Position numbers and translations under genes: made by a program | The notes under the pieces: model-generated | Told to the model about the DNA's origin: nothing | Databases searched by the model: none | What the model saw: the letters and a program-made list of their open reading frames with translations, nothing else | Part shown: one piece after another, positions 9,932 through 22,003 of the stretch | How positions within the stretch are numbered: position 1 is the stretch's first letter | Layout: the number at the start of each line of letters is the position of its first letter | Source: Drosophila miranda | Lineage: Eukaryota; Arthropoda; Insecta; Diptera; Drosophilidae | Assembly: GCF_003369915.1 (NCBI RefSeq) | Contig: NC_046673.1 | Coordinates: forward strand, 11,888,001-11,952,000 | Length of the DNA stretch: 64,000 nucleotides | Direction: 5' to 3'

Positions 9932-12900
9932 TAGACGGCATTATCGCAGTGGCTTCAATAATTCGATGACGACGCGCGAACCTCCTAGATCCTGGGCATC
10001 ACATCCAGTGTCAACATGGCGAAGATGCGCGCTGCCCATTCTCATTGCGAATGCCAATCTAATAGGAAATTCAACGCGTTTGAATTGGATTAGCACGTCT
10101 GTTGGAATTTTTCAATTTTTTAATCTCGCTCGATTATACAGTGTGCTCATAAAAACAATCAGCACTTTCGGGTGAACGGAATATTCAATATTTGGATCGT
10201 ACTCGAATGAGTACAGTTGAGTTGGATTTTCGTTTGAAGCGAAACGTCAGCTACCGGAGTCCCAGAGTCCCCGTAAAAAGCTCAGCGGCAATAAATAGCT
10301 CAAGAATAGCCCCTGCCACCAAGTGGGTTTTCTTAAAGTTTGTGGGATGCCAATCATTATAAGCCTTAAGTCTTAAAGACCCAAGAACTGAAAACAATTT
10401 CGCACAGACAAACTGTGAATGGAAGGCCACACTTTCACTTTATTAACACCAAATTAATTTTGTCTCAAAACGCACCCAGACCCACTCCACCCACACCCAC
10501 ACCCACACACATACAGACACAGACACAGACCCAGACACAGACAAACAGACAGAGAGAGATGTACACATGAATACATCTCGTACACACTTGAGTGCAGCGA
10601 TTGAATTTTAAACAAGAACGACAAATGCCAGCAATCAAGTCAAGTCATGCCCGACAGAAGGCGAAAATGAACTTCCTTGGCCGAAAGATGAAGGAAGAAG
10701 GAAGACGGAGGAGACAGAAGTAGAAGCAGGGGCGGGAAGTGGTATGGCATGCCGCATGAGGCGCAAGACGAAGGCATCGTAACTATAATCAATATGCAGC
10801 AGTCAATAAAAGCGAGCAAAGGAGCAACAATTACAGACCCTCAATGGGTCTGGGGACTGGGAACTGTGGTCCGGGGGACTGGGGTATGGGGTATGGGGTA
10901 TGGGCTCTGGGGCGCCTCATAGTTTTGCAGTGCGTCGGTTAAATGATGTGTAATCGTCTTATGTGCACTTGAATGCCTTTTGGCTTCTAATATGGACCCT
11001 TGGACTAAGCAGCCAACGGAAGGAGCAGGAGGAACCAGAGAGAGAGCAGACCAAGGACAGAGGGCCGACAAGCGGACAAGGGCGATGAGTGGCCCGGACA
11101 AAGGCCGGACCCGGCCCAAGATCCAATGCACACACAAAAGAAAACTTTGCCATAGGCTGACCTCAAAATGCACAACGACACGAAGGACACATAGGGCTAC
11201 GGACCAAGGAGCCGTCCGGCCCGCACGGGCTGAGCAAACTTTAATTTACAATCAATTCAGGCGTGAATAATAAACCACAAGAAACCAAACAGGACTCGAA
11301 CGGGTTGGCTGTTGGGAGGGGGGGCCAAGGAGCGCTACGCACAAGTGAAAGTGTTGCCGGGACTCTCGAGTGTGTGTCCGCGTGTGTCCGGGTGTCCTGT
11401 GTGTCCTGGGTGTCCTGGGTGTGTTCGCATGTGTCTGCTCAAATTTAGTTACAACACAACACCAAAAGTTTAGCAAGTTTCCGACCAGACCAACCCACGA
11501 GGCAGGCAAACAAACAAAGCCCAGGAGTCCCATTGAGGCTTTGGGTGCCCCAATCTTTACCAGAAACCGCAACACTTCCGCTTACGCCTGCCCCAGTCCC
11601 TGCCTCAATCCCCACCTCAGTTCCTGTCCCCAAGGGGCTTCAAGTGTCCTGTGCGGCTGCCGCTTTTGTGGAAGTCTCTCTGGAGGAGAGACGGAGCGAC
11701 GGAGCCCTTGGCTATCAATATTGTTTTCCTATTAAATTGATCATTGGTCAGGCAACAATTGTGGCTGCTCCAAAAGGACACTAAGCGGTGTCCATTGTGT
11801 TCTTTGTCCCTGTAGAGAGGGAGAGAGAGGGCTGTAGACTTTGGACAGTATGAAGTGCTGGTTTCCTTGGCATGGAATCAATTGCAGATGTATTGAATGC
11901 ATCCCCCTGCATTCCATTAAGAGGCATTCTGTGGCAACAACTGCCAATGTCAATCAATTGTGTGAAGGAGTCGTGTGGGCAAACAAAAACAGTTGCCTAC
12001 TTGCAGCCGCTGTGGCAGAGACATCAGCCAGGCAAACAGATAGACAAATATACAGCCAGGCATCGAGGCAGGCCCGAATAGCAGACAGTCAATCAGTCAG
12101 TTCCCTGGCTGACTGCCTCTGCCTCGCTGATGTCTAGTGCCCCACAAGCCCCACCAGCCGCTTGTCGCTCTATTTGCTCCAACACCCACTGCAAATTAAA
12201 TTCATTAGTCAACTTCCGGCAGCACACATACACACACACACACACATACTCGCAGGGGGAGAGGCTGGAGTGAGAGGATGTGTTGCCATGTGCTGCTGTC
12301 AATTCAGACGGATTTGAAGTCAACTCAATTTGAAATCAATAGTGTGTGAATAATCCTTTCACACCAACGCTCCCACACACACCCACCATCTAGTTGGAGC
12401 TGGAATATCATCTAATAGGTCCTCATCCCACACCCATTACCATGCCCCATGGAGCACTGCATCTGTTGCAGGGATTGTCTAGCCTTCGTGTTGGCTCTGG
12501 ATGCTCTGAATGCTCTGGATGCTCTGGCTGGTTGGCTGGGTACTTGAAAACATTTTTGCATTGATTGCACTTCATATCGCTCATTCACTCATTCACTCAG
12601 TCAGTCATTCGTTCAAGCAGGCCCCTTATTCATATCCCGACCATTCTGGCTGCCATTCACATATGTTTCAGCATTCAGCATCGTTTTTGGTTTTTGGTTT
12701 TGGGTGTTTGGGGGTAGACATGGAAACCAAAAAAGGCAAGCCATTAAGCGATGACGATGGCGATGACGACGATGAAAATATTTAAGCAATTCAATGGCAT
12801 TTTGACAGCAGCAGCAGCAGCAGCAGCAGTTGCAGCAGTCGCCTCCGTGTTCCCATGCCACATGCCACAGCACGGCACACTTCATCCACGTCGAGTGGCA

Positions 12901-13687
12901 AGCAATGAGCTATGCATGCAATTCGAGTGCCACATCTGCAACTGCAACGGCAACTGCAGCTGCATGGGGGATACCCAGCAGCCAAAAAATTTCACAATTC
13001 CATCCAGAGCCCAGGATGGGGCAGAGGTGTAGATATCATCTGCATACTTACCTCATTCCCGTCCCGCCACTCCTGCCACTTGGTATCTGTTTGTGTCCGT
13101 AATTGTGCATAATTGAGTTGAGCCCCAGACCCGTGCTCGTGCCCCGCTTCTGGAGAACTGCATAGGAGACGGAGCTAACCATGAGGAGTGCAGTGCAATG
13201 GATATGATGAGGGCGGTAGGGAGTGTGGCGCCAGCTAAATGATTATGGAAGTATAGATGGGATACAGAGGATTATCTCTCTATCAGAGAGATGTATTTAC
13301 AGGCATTTTTAGACTCAGGAGTACCAGATTTAATTCTAAACCAGAGATAAACGGTCATAGTTTGGCCTCAACCTTAGAGATCTCTGAACTGGAACTGTTT
13401 TTACTGTTCTGTCTTGTTTTGTTTGAACTAAGCAGGCCCTGACCCCGACCCAAGAACAGTCAAGGAAAATGTCATAAGGTATTCGTTAGTCGTTTTGTAC
13501 ACAATTTCAGATCGTTTTTTTAATAGGATTTCTTTTATCTCGGACGAGACACCAACAAAAGATCACGCAAGAATAATAAACCCATCACTTGATGTTAAAA
13601 TAACTCAATTGGTTCGTAATTATCTCTGGGCCGTACTCATCTTCGAATTGTGAGGGTAAAGCTCTCCTTCCTTGTGCCCAACAGAAT
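9932..13687. other. Non-coding, repeat-rich region
   Basis: No supported gene. It contains a CA/CAGACA-rich tract at about 10483-10555, a TATGGGG tandem at 10884-10905, GTGTCCTGG-type repeats near 11376-11420, and a (CAG)8 run at 12806-12829. Open frames here are by-products of the tandem repeats. Confidence 0.4.
12806..12829 (+). repeat. (CAG)8 microsatellite
   Basis: Eight CAG units, followed by interrupted CAG/TTGCAG copies. It lies outside any supported gene. Confidence 0.85.
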
Positions 13688-15178
13688 ATGGACAGACTTG
13701 TGCGATTGAATGCAGGAATCCAGCGAATGGAGACACAGCTGCTAACCTTCGTGCAGATGATGATCGGCAAGGCGGCCAGCGGCGGCGGCCACCTGATCAA
13801 GATCGTCGTGGGGGGGAGTGGGCTACTGATCAGGATCGTGATCTCAGGCAGTGGCAAAATGCTCGATGTCGTCGCCACAAGGAGTGCCCGTGTGGTTTGC
13901 CGTGCACGCCTCAGCTTCGCCGAACTTGTGGACATTGCAGTCGTCAGAGGCGGAAACCTATTTGAGGTCTGCTGCTGCCGCGGCGCACAGCTCTTCGAGC
14001 AGGCCTGCATCAGTGGCGACGAGCTTGTCGCCAGGATCACACAGATCGGAGGCATGCTGTCGGCCGATGGCGAAGATCTACTGGAGCATGCCATCGCATG
14101 CGGCACTCACGTCTGCCAGAATACATATACAAACGGCGGTCGGATGATCAACCAGGCCACCACCAGGGTTGGCACCACCGGATCACGGCTTGCCCACGTG
14201 CTCTCCACGGGTGGCTTTCGCCTGGTCAGCCGAGTCACCAATGGCGGTGTCTACTTGTCGCAACGCGCCGCCACATTCGGCGGCGGGCAATGCATGAACC
14301 TGCTCAGACCCTTCTTCCGTGGTTACGGGCGACTGCGAGAGCTGGTCGAGGAATACGAACAACAAATCATTGATGCCGGGAAGCCGGAGATAAAAGACAT
14401 TCATGGCTGGAAGATGTACGGGCCGAAGGAGCTGCGGCTGCTGAGCGTGGCATGCGGCATACCGAAGAAGCATGCAGCGCGCCCAATGTTGGGGCAGTGC
14501 GGGGAGGATGCCTGGTTCGCGACCAGCACCAGCCGCGGCGAGACACTGGGCGTGGCCAAGGCCAACGGCGTCAAGAGCGGGCGGATCTGTAACCTCTCTC
14601 CCGGAGAGTTTAGCTACTCCTTGATGCGCTCCTGCGAGCGTCTGGCCCTGAGGCCCAGCCACGATCCTCGTCGCCTAGACGTTCTCCTGCACCGGGCCCA
14701 TCGCGATGTGCTGGATGTGCGCCATCCTGTCCTGGCCAGCTGCAACACTTGCATGCTCAGCCTGGACCGCCGCACCGGCACCGTCTACGCGACAAACGTC
14801 GGTGGTTGCGGCTTCCTGGTGGTGCGAAATGGACAAATAGCTGCTCGCTCGAGCAAACTTCAGGTCTTTAGCACCCAGTTCCAGGGGGTTGGCGCCTTCC
14901 TCTATGAAGACCCCTACCAGGCGCCGATTCAGGAGCTCTGCGTCGAGGTGGGCGACATGCTGCTCCTGGGCACCGACGGGTTCTTCGACAATGTGGACGA
15001 TGAGTGCGTGCTGTCCCTGATCACCGAACTCGACGGCGGCACAGACCCCCGTCGAATGCACCTGTATGCGGAAACCATGGCGCTGATGGCACGCGCCGCC
15101 GCCTGCAGCAACGTTCGACGAGCTGGCCGCAACTTGAAGATGGATGACATCACCATCGTCCTGGCGGTGGTCAATTAG
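13688..15178 (+). CDS. PTC7/PP2C-family protein with N-terminal 11-residue repeats; probable pseudophosphatase
   Basis: An intronless 496-residue ORF with strong codon bias. Residues about 29-206 are some 16 tandem units of mostly 11 residues, each opening with Gly/Ser and followed by an aliphatic pattern (for example SGGGHLIKIV, GGSGLLIRIV, RGGNLFEVC). A linker at about 207-255 follows. Residues 265-496 match the PTC7-type PPM phosphatase domain: GEDAWF (272-277), the VA-x-NGV-x-SG region (289-298), NVGGCGF (370-376), GTDGFFDN (428-435) and DDIT (486-489). Active PTC7 proteins have an ADGVGGW and an NxGDSGF motif; here the first Asp is Asn293 with a two-residue insertion and the second is Gly373, so metal binding is probably impaired. 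It is related to Drosophila fig and CG12091 but too divergent to assign either name. Lack of introns may indicate a retroposed origin. Confidence 0.85.
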   Translation: MDRLVRLNAGIQRMETQLLTFVQMMIGKAASGGGHLIKIVVGGSGLLIRIVISGSGKMLDVVATRSARVVCRARLSFAELVDIAVVRGGNLFEVCCCRGAQLFEQACISGDELVARITQIGGMLSADGEDLLEHAIACGTHVCQNTYTNGGRMINQATTRVGTTGSRLAHVLSTGGFRLVSRVTNGGVYLSQRAATFGGGQCMNLLRPFFRGYGRLRELVEEYEQQIIDAGKPEIKDIHGWKMYGPKELRLLSVACGIPKKHAARPMLGQCGEDAWFATSTSRGETLGVAKANGVKSGRICNLSPGEFSYSLMRSCERLALRPSHDPRRLDVLLHRAHRDVLDVRHPVLASCNTCMLSLDRRTGTVYATNVGGCGFLVVRNGQIAARSSKLQVFSTQFQGVGAFLYEDPYQAPIQELCVEVGDMLLLGTDGFFDNVDDECVLSLITELDGGTDPRRMHLYAETMALMARAAACSNVRRAGRNLKMDDITIVLAVVN

Positions 15179-16033
15179 TTTTCCAGTTTATGGAAAAATA
15201 TATAGCGACTGCTATCAAGGAATCCGGCTACCGACACCACCATCCAAAGATGCGACACCACTGGCAGCAGTCACTGGCGAATGAGCCACAGATGGGGGGA
15301 TGCACATCCCCCGATCCTGTGAACAATTGCCAGTGAGTGCTGTCCAACAGAGAACGGCCGTGGTAACCATCATCCGACAACAGCCCAACAGCCCAACAGC
15401 AGTCGCCCGATGGGAATTCTTTTTACACACCTCTTCAAAGCCTAGTTTCGTCCCAAATTTATTCTCGTTAAACTATTAGCCGATAAGACAATTTCTAAAT
15501 AAATATTAAATACCTCTCGGAATTGAATCCATTGTGAAAAATGCACTTGAATTGCTTGGCAGAAAAAATTCTTGCAAAAACACTTGCTTCTCGCTAGCAA
15601 ACAGCTTTTGACAGCTGTTAACATAACAGTGATGAACTCTGTTAATTTTGTTGCTGCTTAATAATAACGACAAGGCGTATTTCCCAAAGTGCTATGGTTT
15701 TCCTGTTCTACGTGGCACCGCTACTTAACAAGAAAGAGCTCAGGAACACAAAGATCAGGCACTCTCCTTCGGTAAATTTATTTAATTATTATTAGCCATG
15801 TTATCTGCGTCTCCAGCCCTTGGGTCTCCAAACTCTCCATGCCCCATCCTTGGCCCCATCTGCATCTCCTGCCTCAGCGCTTGCCCCCCGGGGTCGTGTG
15901 TTGTCATCGGCTTAATTGAAAAATGTTGTCCCTGCTGTATGTCAACATTTTGATTTCCAATATGTCGTCGTCGTCGTTGGTGCTGGATGTCCATGTTCTC
16001 CCTGAGCCAGAACACATCGGTGGCATTATAAAT

Positions 16034-16061
16034 GGCCACGGCCACGGCCACGGCCACGGCC
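16034..16061 (+). repeat. GGCCAC hexamer array
   Basis: About four and a half tandem GGCCAC units in non-coding DNA. Confidence 0.8.
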
Positions 16062-16273
16062 GAGGAGAAGAGTGCAAAATTTTTGGCTAAAAAATTTCAC
16101 ACGTCGCCCGCGACAGATGTCGTCCTCCCGTTCCAACACCAGCTCCACATCCACCACATCCAGCTGCAGTGTCGAGGCGAGGTCGCTTTAACCACTTCCG
16201 TACAGCCGTCAAATCCAGAGGTAGCCACTCCCCCGTCTGCCCACCCAAAAGCATTTACCGTTAGCATATCAAT

Positions 16274-16298
16274 AACACACACACACACACACACACAA
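16274..16298 (+). repeat. (CA)n microsatellite
   Basis: An uninterrupted CA run of about 12 units. Confidence 0.85.
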
Positions 16299-16398
16299 GA
16301 GGGCGATCTGGCGGCAGTCATAAAATATGGCAACGGGCGTCCGTCAACCTGCACGTGAATGAGAACGTGACACCAACGACGCCTGCTGACGACGACTT

Positions 16399-16475
16399 CT
16401 CCAGCTCCAGCTCCAGCTCCAGCTCCACTTCGTCCATTGGTCCCCCTGCTGGTCCTGGTCCTGGTCCTGGTCCTG
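16399..16475 (+). repeat. CCAGCT and CCTGGT hexamer arrays
   Basis: A CCAGCT array (16399-16426) is followed within 25 bases by a CCTGGT array (16450-16475). Both create spurious Leu/Glu or Gly/Pro-type open frames. Confidence 0.8.
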
Positions 16476-17431
16476 TTCCACTCGTGCACCATTTGTTGTA
16501 GCCAGCCGCGAGCCGTTTGATTTCACATTTCATGCAAATTTTTGGTGGGCAGACGACACACCAGCCAGGATCCAGTGCTCACAGGAGACACGGCTAACCT
16601 GAACCTGGCAATGGGAAAACGCAGGACGCTGTCGCATCATCGGAAATGAATCATTTGCTTCGTTTGTTGGCATCCGGTTGGCGCTTATTTCCGTTGCGTC
16701 TGTCCCTGCGTTTTCCCACCTCTGCCGTTTGCCACTTTCCCGTGTTGCTTTTTTGGCCTAAAACCTGGGCCCCGGTCGGACGACATGTGTGCGCGGCACG
16801 CTTCCGTTACACAACACGGACCCGGACCAGGGCCAAACCTTTCCACGGGTATTGTTTCTTTGGTAATACTCTATGGTAATACTTTTGGGGTGCAGTCCTT
16901 GGGAAAGCCTCCTTAGGGGTTGACTAGACTCTTTTGCTGATTCTTTTCCGTGGCTCGGCTCTTGTTATTCTTGTTGGGGTAGGGACTTTGGGAGTCGGCA
17001 CTGGATGGATGGTTGCTCCATGGATGGTTGGTGTTTCTTTTCAACTTTGACACCTGCCATAGTGGGGGCTGGCGTTTGGTCTTTTCGGGCCATCGGAAGT
17101 TCCACTGCGGGGAATAGTGTTAATCCATGAGTAGATCTTGTGCCTGCCCGCATGTTGTAACCGATGGCGATGGCGATGGCGACAACCCATTACCCCCATT
17201 CGAAAAACAGCCCAAGTCCAACCCCAACACGGTTCCAGTCCCATTCCAATTGCCAGTGTCCATCCGATGATATCCATCCGTTGTCCAGGCGTCTGTTCGT
17301 CTGTTCTGTCCACACTCATTTGAGTCCCGCATAAATCAATTGCACTTGTCATCAACTCAATTAATTTTTGGCAAACAAAGTGCAGTAAATCAATTGCTTT
17401 GGCAGCTGGGCCAACGGGTCATGGCAGGGCC

Positions 17432-17462
17432 ACATCCACATATCCACATATCCACATATCCA
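17432..17462 (+). repeat. ATCCACAT octamer-like array
   Basis: Three to four tandem copies of an ATCCACAT/ATATCCAC unit. Confidence 0.75.
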
Positions 17463-18399
17463 CAGCCATGTCCGAGTCCGCGTCCGTGTCCATGTCTATG
17501 GCTATGGCTATCATTCCCCCCATATTTGGACTCCCATTTTACGTAATGCTTTTTTTCGCTTGGTTGTGTTTGCTTTTGTTGGTTTTTGCTTTCTTTCTGC
17601 GTTTGTCATTGGGATTTTTTGTCAGTGTGGTTGCTTTTTTGCAGCCTTCCAGCCTGCATTCAATGTGGCTGGTCTGGACCGAGAACTGGGGGCAGGGGGC
17701 AGGGGGCAGGACTCCCGCCAGACAAAAGTCGAGTGCGGACTGTCCATTTTATGAGCCGCTACGGTCCCGTGGCCGTTTCCGTGGCCCCATGCACGCTGAC
17801 ACTGTATCAAATGGGGTTAAAAAGTGATTAAAGTAGGTTTGGCAAATGTCAACAATGTTTATACCATTCACATGGCCATTGGCATTGGCATGGTATCGTG
17901 GCATCGTGGTCGTACTCCTCTGATCCGAGTGCAAGTGCGGGTGCGGGTTCAGGGGCTTAGGCGTGTAACTGTCGGCGGAGTGCTCTTGACGTTTCGGTAT
18001 GTCCCCGTCCCCCCGACCCAATGGATGTTTGTTGGTCGCTTGCTTCGCGATTCGATTTGCAATTTTTTACATGCTATCCAGCACCCATTGATGGCAGGAT
18101 CCCATCCACATAGATCCATGGATGGTCGGCGTTAAATTATGCAACTGTTTTTTTTTCTCCTTTCGGCGCTGAGGCTGGGGTTGGGGCTGGAGCTCTTTCG
18201 GTAAATTGAATTTATGCATTTGCTTTGCCTGGCACTCAGATTAAGGTTTCCCGGGGGGTGGGATTGCTCCCAAACAGAAGTCTCTCTCTGTCTCTCTCTC
18301 TCTCTCTCTGTTTCGGTTTGTATCTTTTACATTCCACTCACTCAAACCCGCAAAAAATAATCTTTTGGATTGCATCCCAAACTATTTACTTTGCCCATG

Positions 18400-18400
<1 letters not shown>

Positions 18401-18443
<43 letters not shown>
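18401..18443 (+). repeat. (TC)n microsatellite
   Basis: A nearly pure TC run of about 20 units. A shorter TC tract lies at about 18282-18310. On the opposite strand these are GA tracts, potential GAGA-factor sites. Confidence 0.85.
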
Positions 18444-18445
<2 letters not shown>

Positions 18446-20030
18446 ACGAGACTCCATCTCGAAGCTTTTCGGTCATATGTCATGCTTGGGCATGCGATTT
18501 ATTCTCAACGAAATACTCTTAAAAATGTTGCGTACATAAAATGCAAAATGCACTCGGGGATTGGGGATCGGGGATCGGGACTCGGGACTGAAGACTTGGC
18601 TCTGAGGAGAACTAAAGCCAAACAGACAGCAGGGCAAACAAGTCACTGGGTTCTCTGAGAGAGGAGGGTAATGGTGCAGGGATAAATTACACACCCACAT
18701 ATATAAATTACCTTTTGATAAATCTCAGTCGTCGTTGGGCCCCGGCACCAAATGCAAAACTACGAAACAGAAATACAAACAGAAGCAGAAACTCAAAATG
18801 AAACAGAACCAAACAAAACATATAGAAAAATGTACAGTTGACCCTGGTCGATGGGGAATGCGAATGCGAATGTGGGGCTGGGAGTCCGGAGGCTGCACAG
18901 TTGAGAAATCTTTTCGAACGTAAATCAATCCGTGCAGCTACATCATCGTCCGACTGCGTCGGAGTCCGAGTCGTAGTCGTAGTCCGAGTCGTCGTCTGTC
19001 TCTGTGGCCATGACGATGCTTTCCGGCCCACAGCTCGATCCGAGTGCGAGTAGTCCAAGTCCTAGAAGGACCTCTGCTCACACACACTCACACAGACACA
19101 TCTGTATCCATCTGGAGTGCACCAATTGCTTTTCTTGATTGTTTTGTGGGCTGGGCCCCGGGGTCGGAGTCTGAGCTGGAGACGGATTCGGGGCAGTGCC
19201 ACATATCGAAATGCAAATTCCTCTTGCAGTTAGAATATCCTAGATGGTGGGGGGCAGGAGGGTCCGAGCGTAGGGATTGTGGCTCATGGATGGTGTTGCA
19301 TGGTGGTGTGCGATGGAAGGGTCTAACAAAACAAAACTCCACAAAAACGATAACGACACTCATCATCAAGCAAAGTCGGATTTGGCTCGCACTCCGATGC
19401 TCCGATGCTCCTTGCTCCTTCTCCTGCTCGGATCGGAGCCACCCTGTTCCACTGTCCCTCCCAATGTCCTTTAGGGGCCCAGCACCCCCTTTCCCATGCA
19501 TTTCAGAAACGCAACAGTAAACGCAATTTTTGGTCATACCCACAATTCGTTTACTTTCTACGGGATGCTGATGCTGGTGCCCAGTGAATGTCCCAGTAGT
19601 CCTTCTCCTGGTCCTAGTCGTAGTCAGCCTCCTCAGACGTTGTCGTTGTCGCCGTCGCCGTCGCCGTCGTCGTCGCCTGCTGCTGTTGCTGTGTGCATTT
19701 TCCGTTTTCGTTTACGCATCGTTTGAAATTTCTATGAATTGTAGATGCAATCGTCCAGGCCGCCTGGGCTAAGACTCATGTGTTACATGTGTGGCACAGT
19801 GATTCCCATTCCCATTTCCATTCCCAATCCCCATTCTCCCTCCTCGCCCTCGCCCTCGCCCTCGGCCTCGGTCATGGTTCACGAACCCAGCCGACCCCAA
19901 AAGTCAGTGGAGTGCATTTCACTTGCAGTGCATTTGGTAAGCTCACGACGAAGGCAAAGTTGACGATTCTGTTCCGTTCCGTTCTCTACGGCTCCGGGCT
20001 CCGGCTGTCGGCTCTGGGTTTTGCGGCCGG

Positions 20031-20078
20031 CTTGGGCTTGGGCTTGGGCTTGGGCTTGGGCTTGGGCTTGGGCTTGGG
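20031..20078 (+). repeat. GGGCTT hexamer array
   Basis: About eight perfect tandem GGGCTT units. The hexamer keeps all frames open, so the overlapping Leu-Gly and Pro-Lys ORFs are artefacts. Confidence 0.85.
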
Positions 20079-21872
20079 GTCTGGGCAATGCAAATTGAAA
20101 ACTCCATGTCCCCGCCGCCAGCAGAAGAAGATGAAAGCTTGGAAAAGAAATGTACAGTTGCCCCCGTTGGACCCGGACACGGATCGGAGTGCGTAAGGAT
20201 TATAATAGAAGCCTGGGAATGGGATGGAGGACTCGGACCCGTACTCGGACCCGGACTCGGACCCGGACCGGTAGCGGGGCCAATCTTTCATGACGAAACA
20301 AATATCCTCATAATTCAACAGGAAAATTGCCCCGCAGTTGGCAGCAGCAGAAGCAGAAGCACCCGTGGAGTGGGGAATGGAGTAGGTCTGAGGAGGGTTA
20401 CAAGTCGGGGAACTAGGCCTCGGCCTATGGGGTTTTTCTGCGGTATCGTTTGTTACGCCTGTGGTGAAGAGGAAGAGAGGCATAGTGAGAGGGACAGGGC
20501 TGGAAACTGGTGGGGGTAGACCTTTTGTTGGTTTTTGGTGATTTGCTTTGTCAGTGACAAAAATAATAACAGCCAGCCGTAGGCCGAGCCAAAGCTCTTA
20601 CTCTTGTCCACCGTCACCGGTTCAAGTCCTCGTCCTGGTTCTCCTTCTGGTTCTTTTGCTGATTCTGGCCCTGATTTTAGCCCTGGCTCTCTGGCTATGA
20701 CTCCCATATGTCAAGTGCCGGCTTCGGTTTCCCAGCACGTGTGAGCGGGCCGGGCCCTTTTGGCCATTTTTAATTACCAAAATTTGAATTTCTTAAATAA
20801 CTATTTGGATAACAATCAGTCGACTGTCCGCTTGCTCCTCTCTCTCTCTCTCTCTCTCTCGGGAACATCAAAGGACGTACCCGGACAGTCCTAATGGATG
20901 GTCGGACACCTGCCCAGACTAAGTCCCCATGATAAACTATTCCTGAACAAGTCCTATACGCTCTTTGCTGTCTCTCTGCTGTTATCGTTGTCTCTGCCGA
21001 TGAGGCCTAAACAAACGTATTTACCGTCTGACTGTCCGACTGTCTGTCTGCCAAGTCGCTTCTCATAAATAATCAACCAATTATTTTGCTGTCAATTTCA
21101 ACACGGCCGCCGAAAACGCAATGCCAACGCCTAAACGGGAGAACGACCAGAGACCAGAGACCAGGACCAGAACCAGAACCAAGGAAGAGCCAGAACATGC
21201 AACCCGCTGAGTCGTTGTCGTTGTCCTTCGGACACGCTACACGGCACAATGGGGCAATAAATTGGCTTCTGGCGAGACCGCGCCAAGAAATCCATGCACA
21301 AAAGACGCCGCACAGAAGTCTCCAAGTCTTCTGGGGCCCCGGCTATAGTCTGTTGATTTTTGTCGAACGGCAGGGCACACTGAACAAAATCATATATCTG
21401 GGAAATACAGTGAAAAATACGACCATAGTAAGATGTCTGCTCAGAAAAATACCTTTTGGATTGTCCTGGGATCCGGCAGCGGAAGTGCACTTTTTTCCGC
21501 AGTGCAGAATATGGAACTACATATATCTCAAATTGGAGTATGGCGCACTTAAAGCCTTTTGTGCTTGGCCCGGGCTGCGATTCGATTTCACGGCCGTATA
21601 TCATTGCGATTTCAGTAACAGTCGTTCCCCTCCTTCCCGTCACTCTGTATATATTTGCTCGCTTCTTTCCTTCGGGAAGGCAGCGCACGCACCAGGCGGA
21701 AGTCCTTTAGCAGATTATCTGCGCAGGCAGTAGAGAGGAGAGTCCACAGTCCAGAGTCCTGCATAGATTTGTAATTGAAGGGCGTGTTCGCTGTTGCCCG
21801 AAAAAAGGAGGAAAAAACCACTTGACTCTGCCTCCGACTATGCGCTTGTCTGGCTGATTGCATTTCTCTGTG

Positions 21873-22003
21873 CGAACGGAACGGAACGGAACGGAAGGCG
21901 GAAGGGGCCATTAAGTGATGCCAATGATTAACAACGGAAGTATAGATTTGGAGAGACTCGAAAGTGAAGGGAGTGGAGTTGAGTTGAGTTGAGTTGAGTT
22001 GAG
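21873..22003 (+). repeat. CGGAA and GAGTT pentamer arrays
   Basis: A CGGAA array (about 21873-21896) and a GAGTT array (about 21975-22003) lie 80 bases apart in otherwise unremarkable non-coding DNA. Confidence 0.8.

Noticed and set aside
13688-15178. Naming the PTC7-like gene fig and placing the window in the kay locus
   Set aside because: fig is nested in kay in D. melanogaster, but this protein lacks key fig motifs and has a large repeat module. The neighbouring condensin gene does not fit that locus, and no kay exons were seen.
20088-20519. 143-codon frame and its antisense
   Set aside because: Kept open by the GGGCTT and GGACTC/GGACCC arrays.
21086-21733. 215-codon plus-strand open frame with an overlapping 185-codon minus frame
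   Set aside because: No ATG-proximal gene signals, no coding-like codon use and no polyadenylation signal; frames on both strands look equally random.
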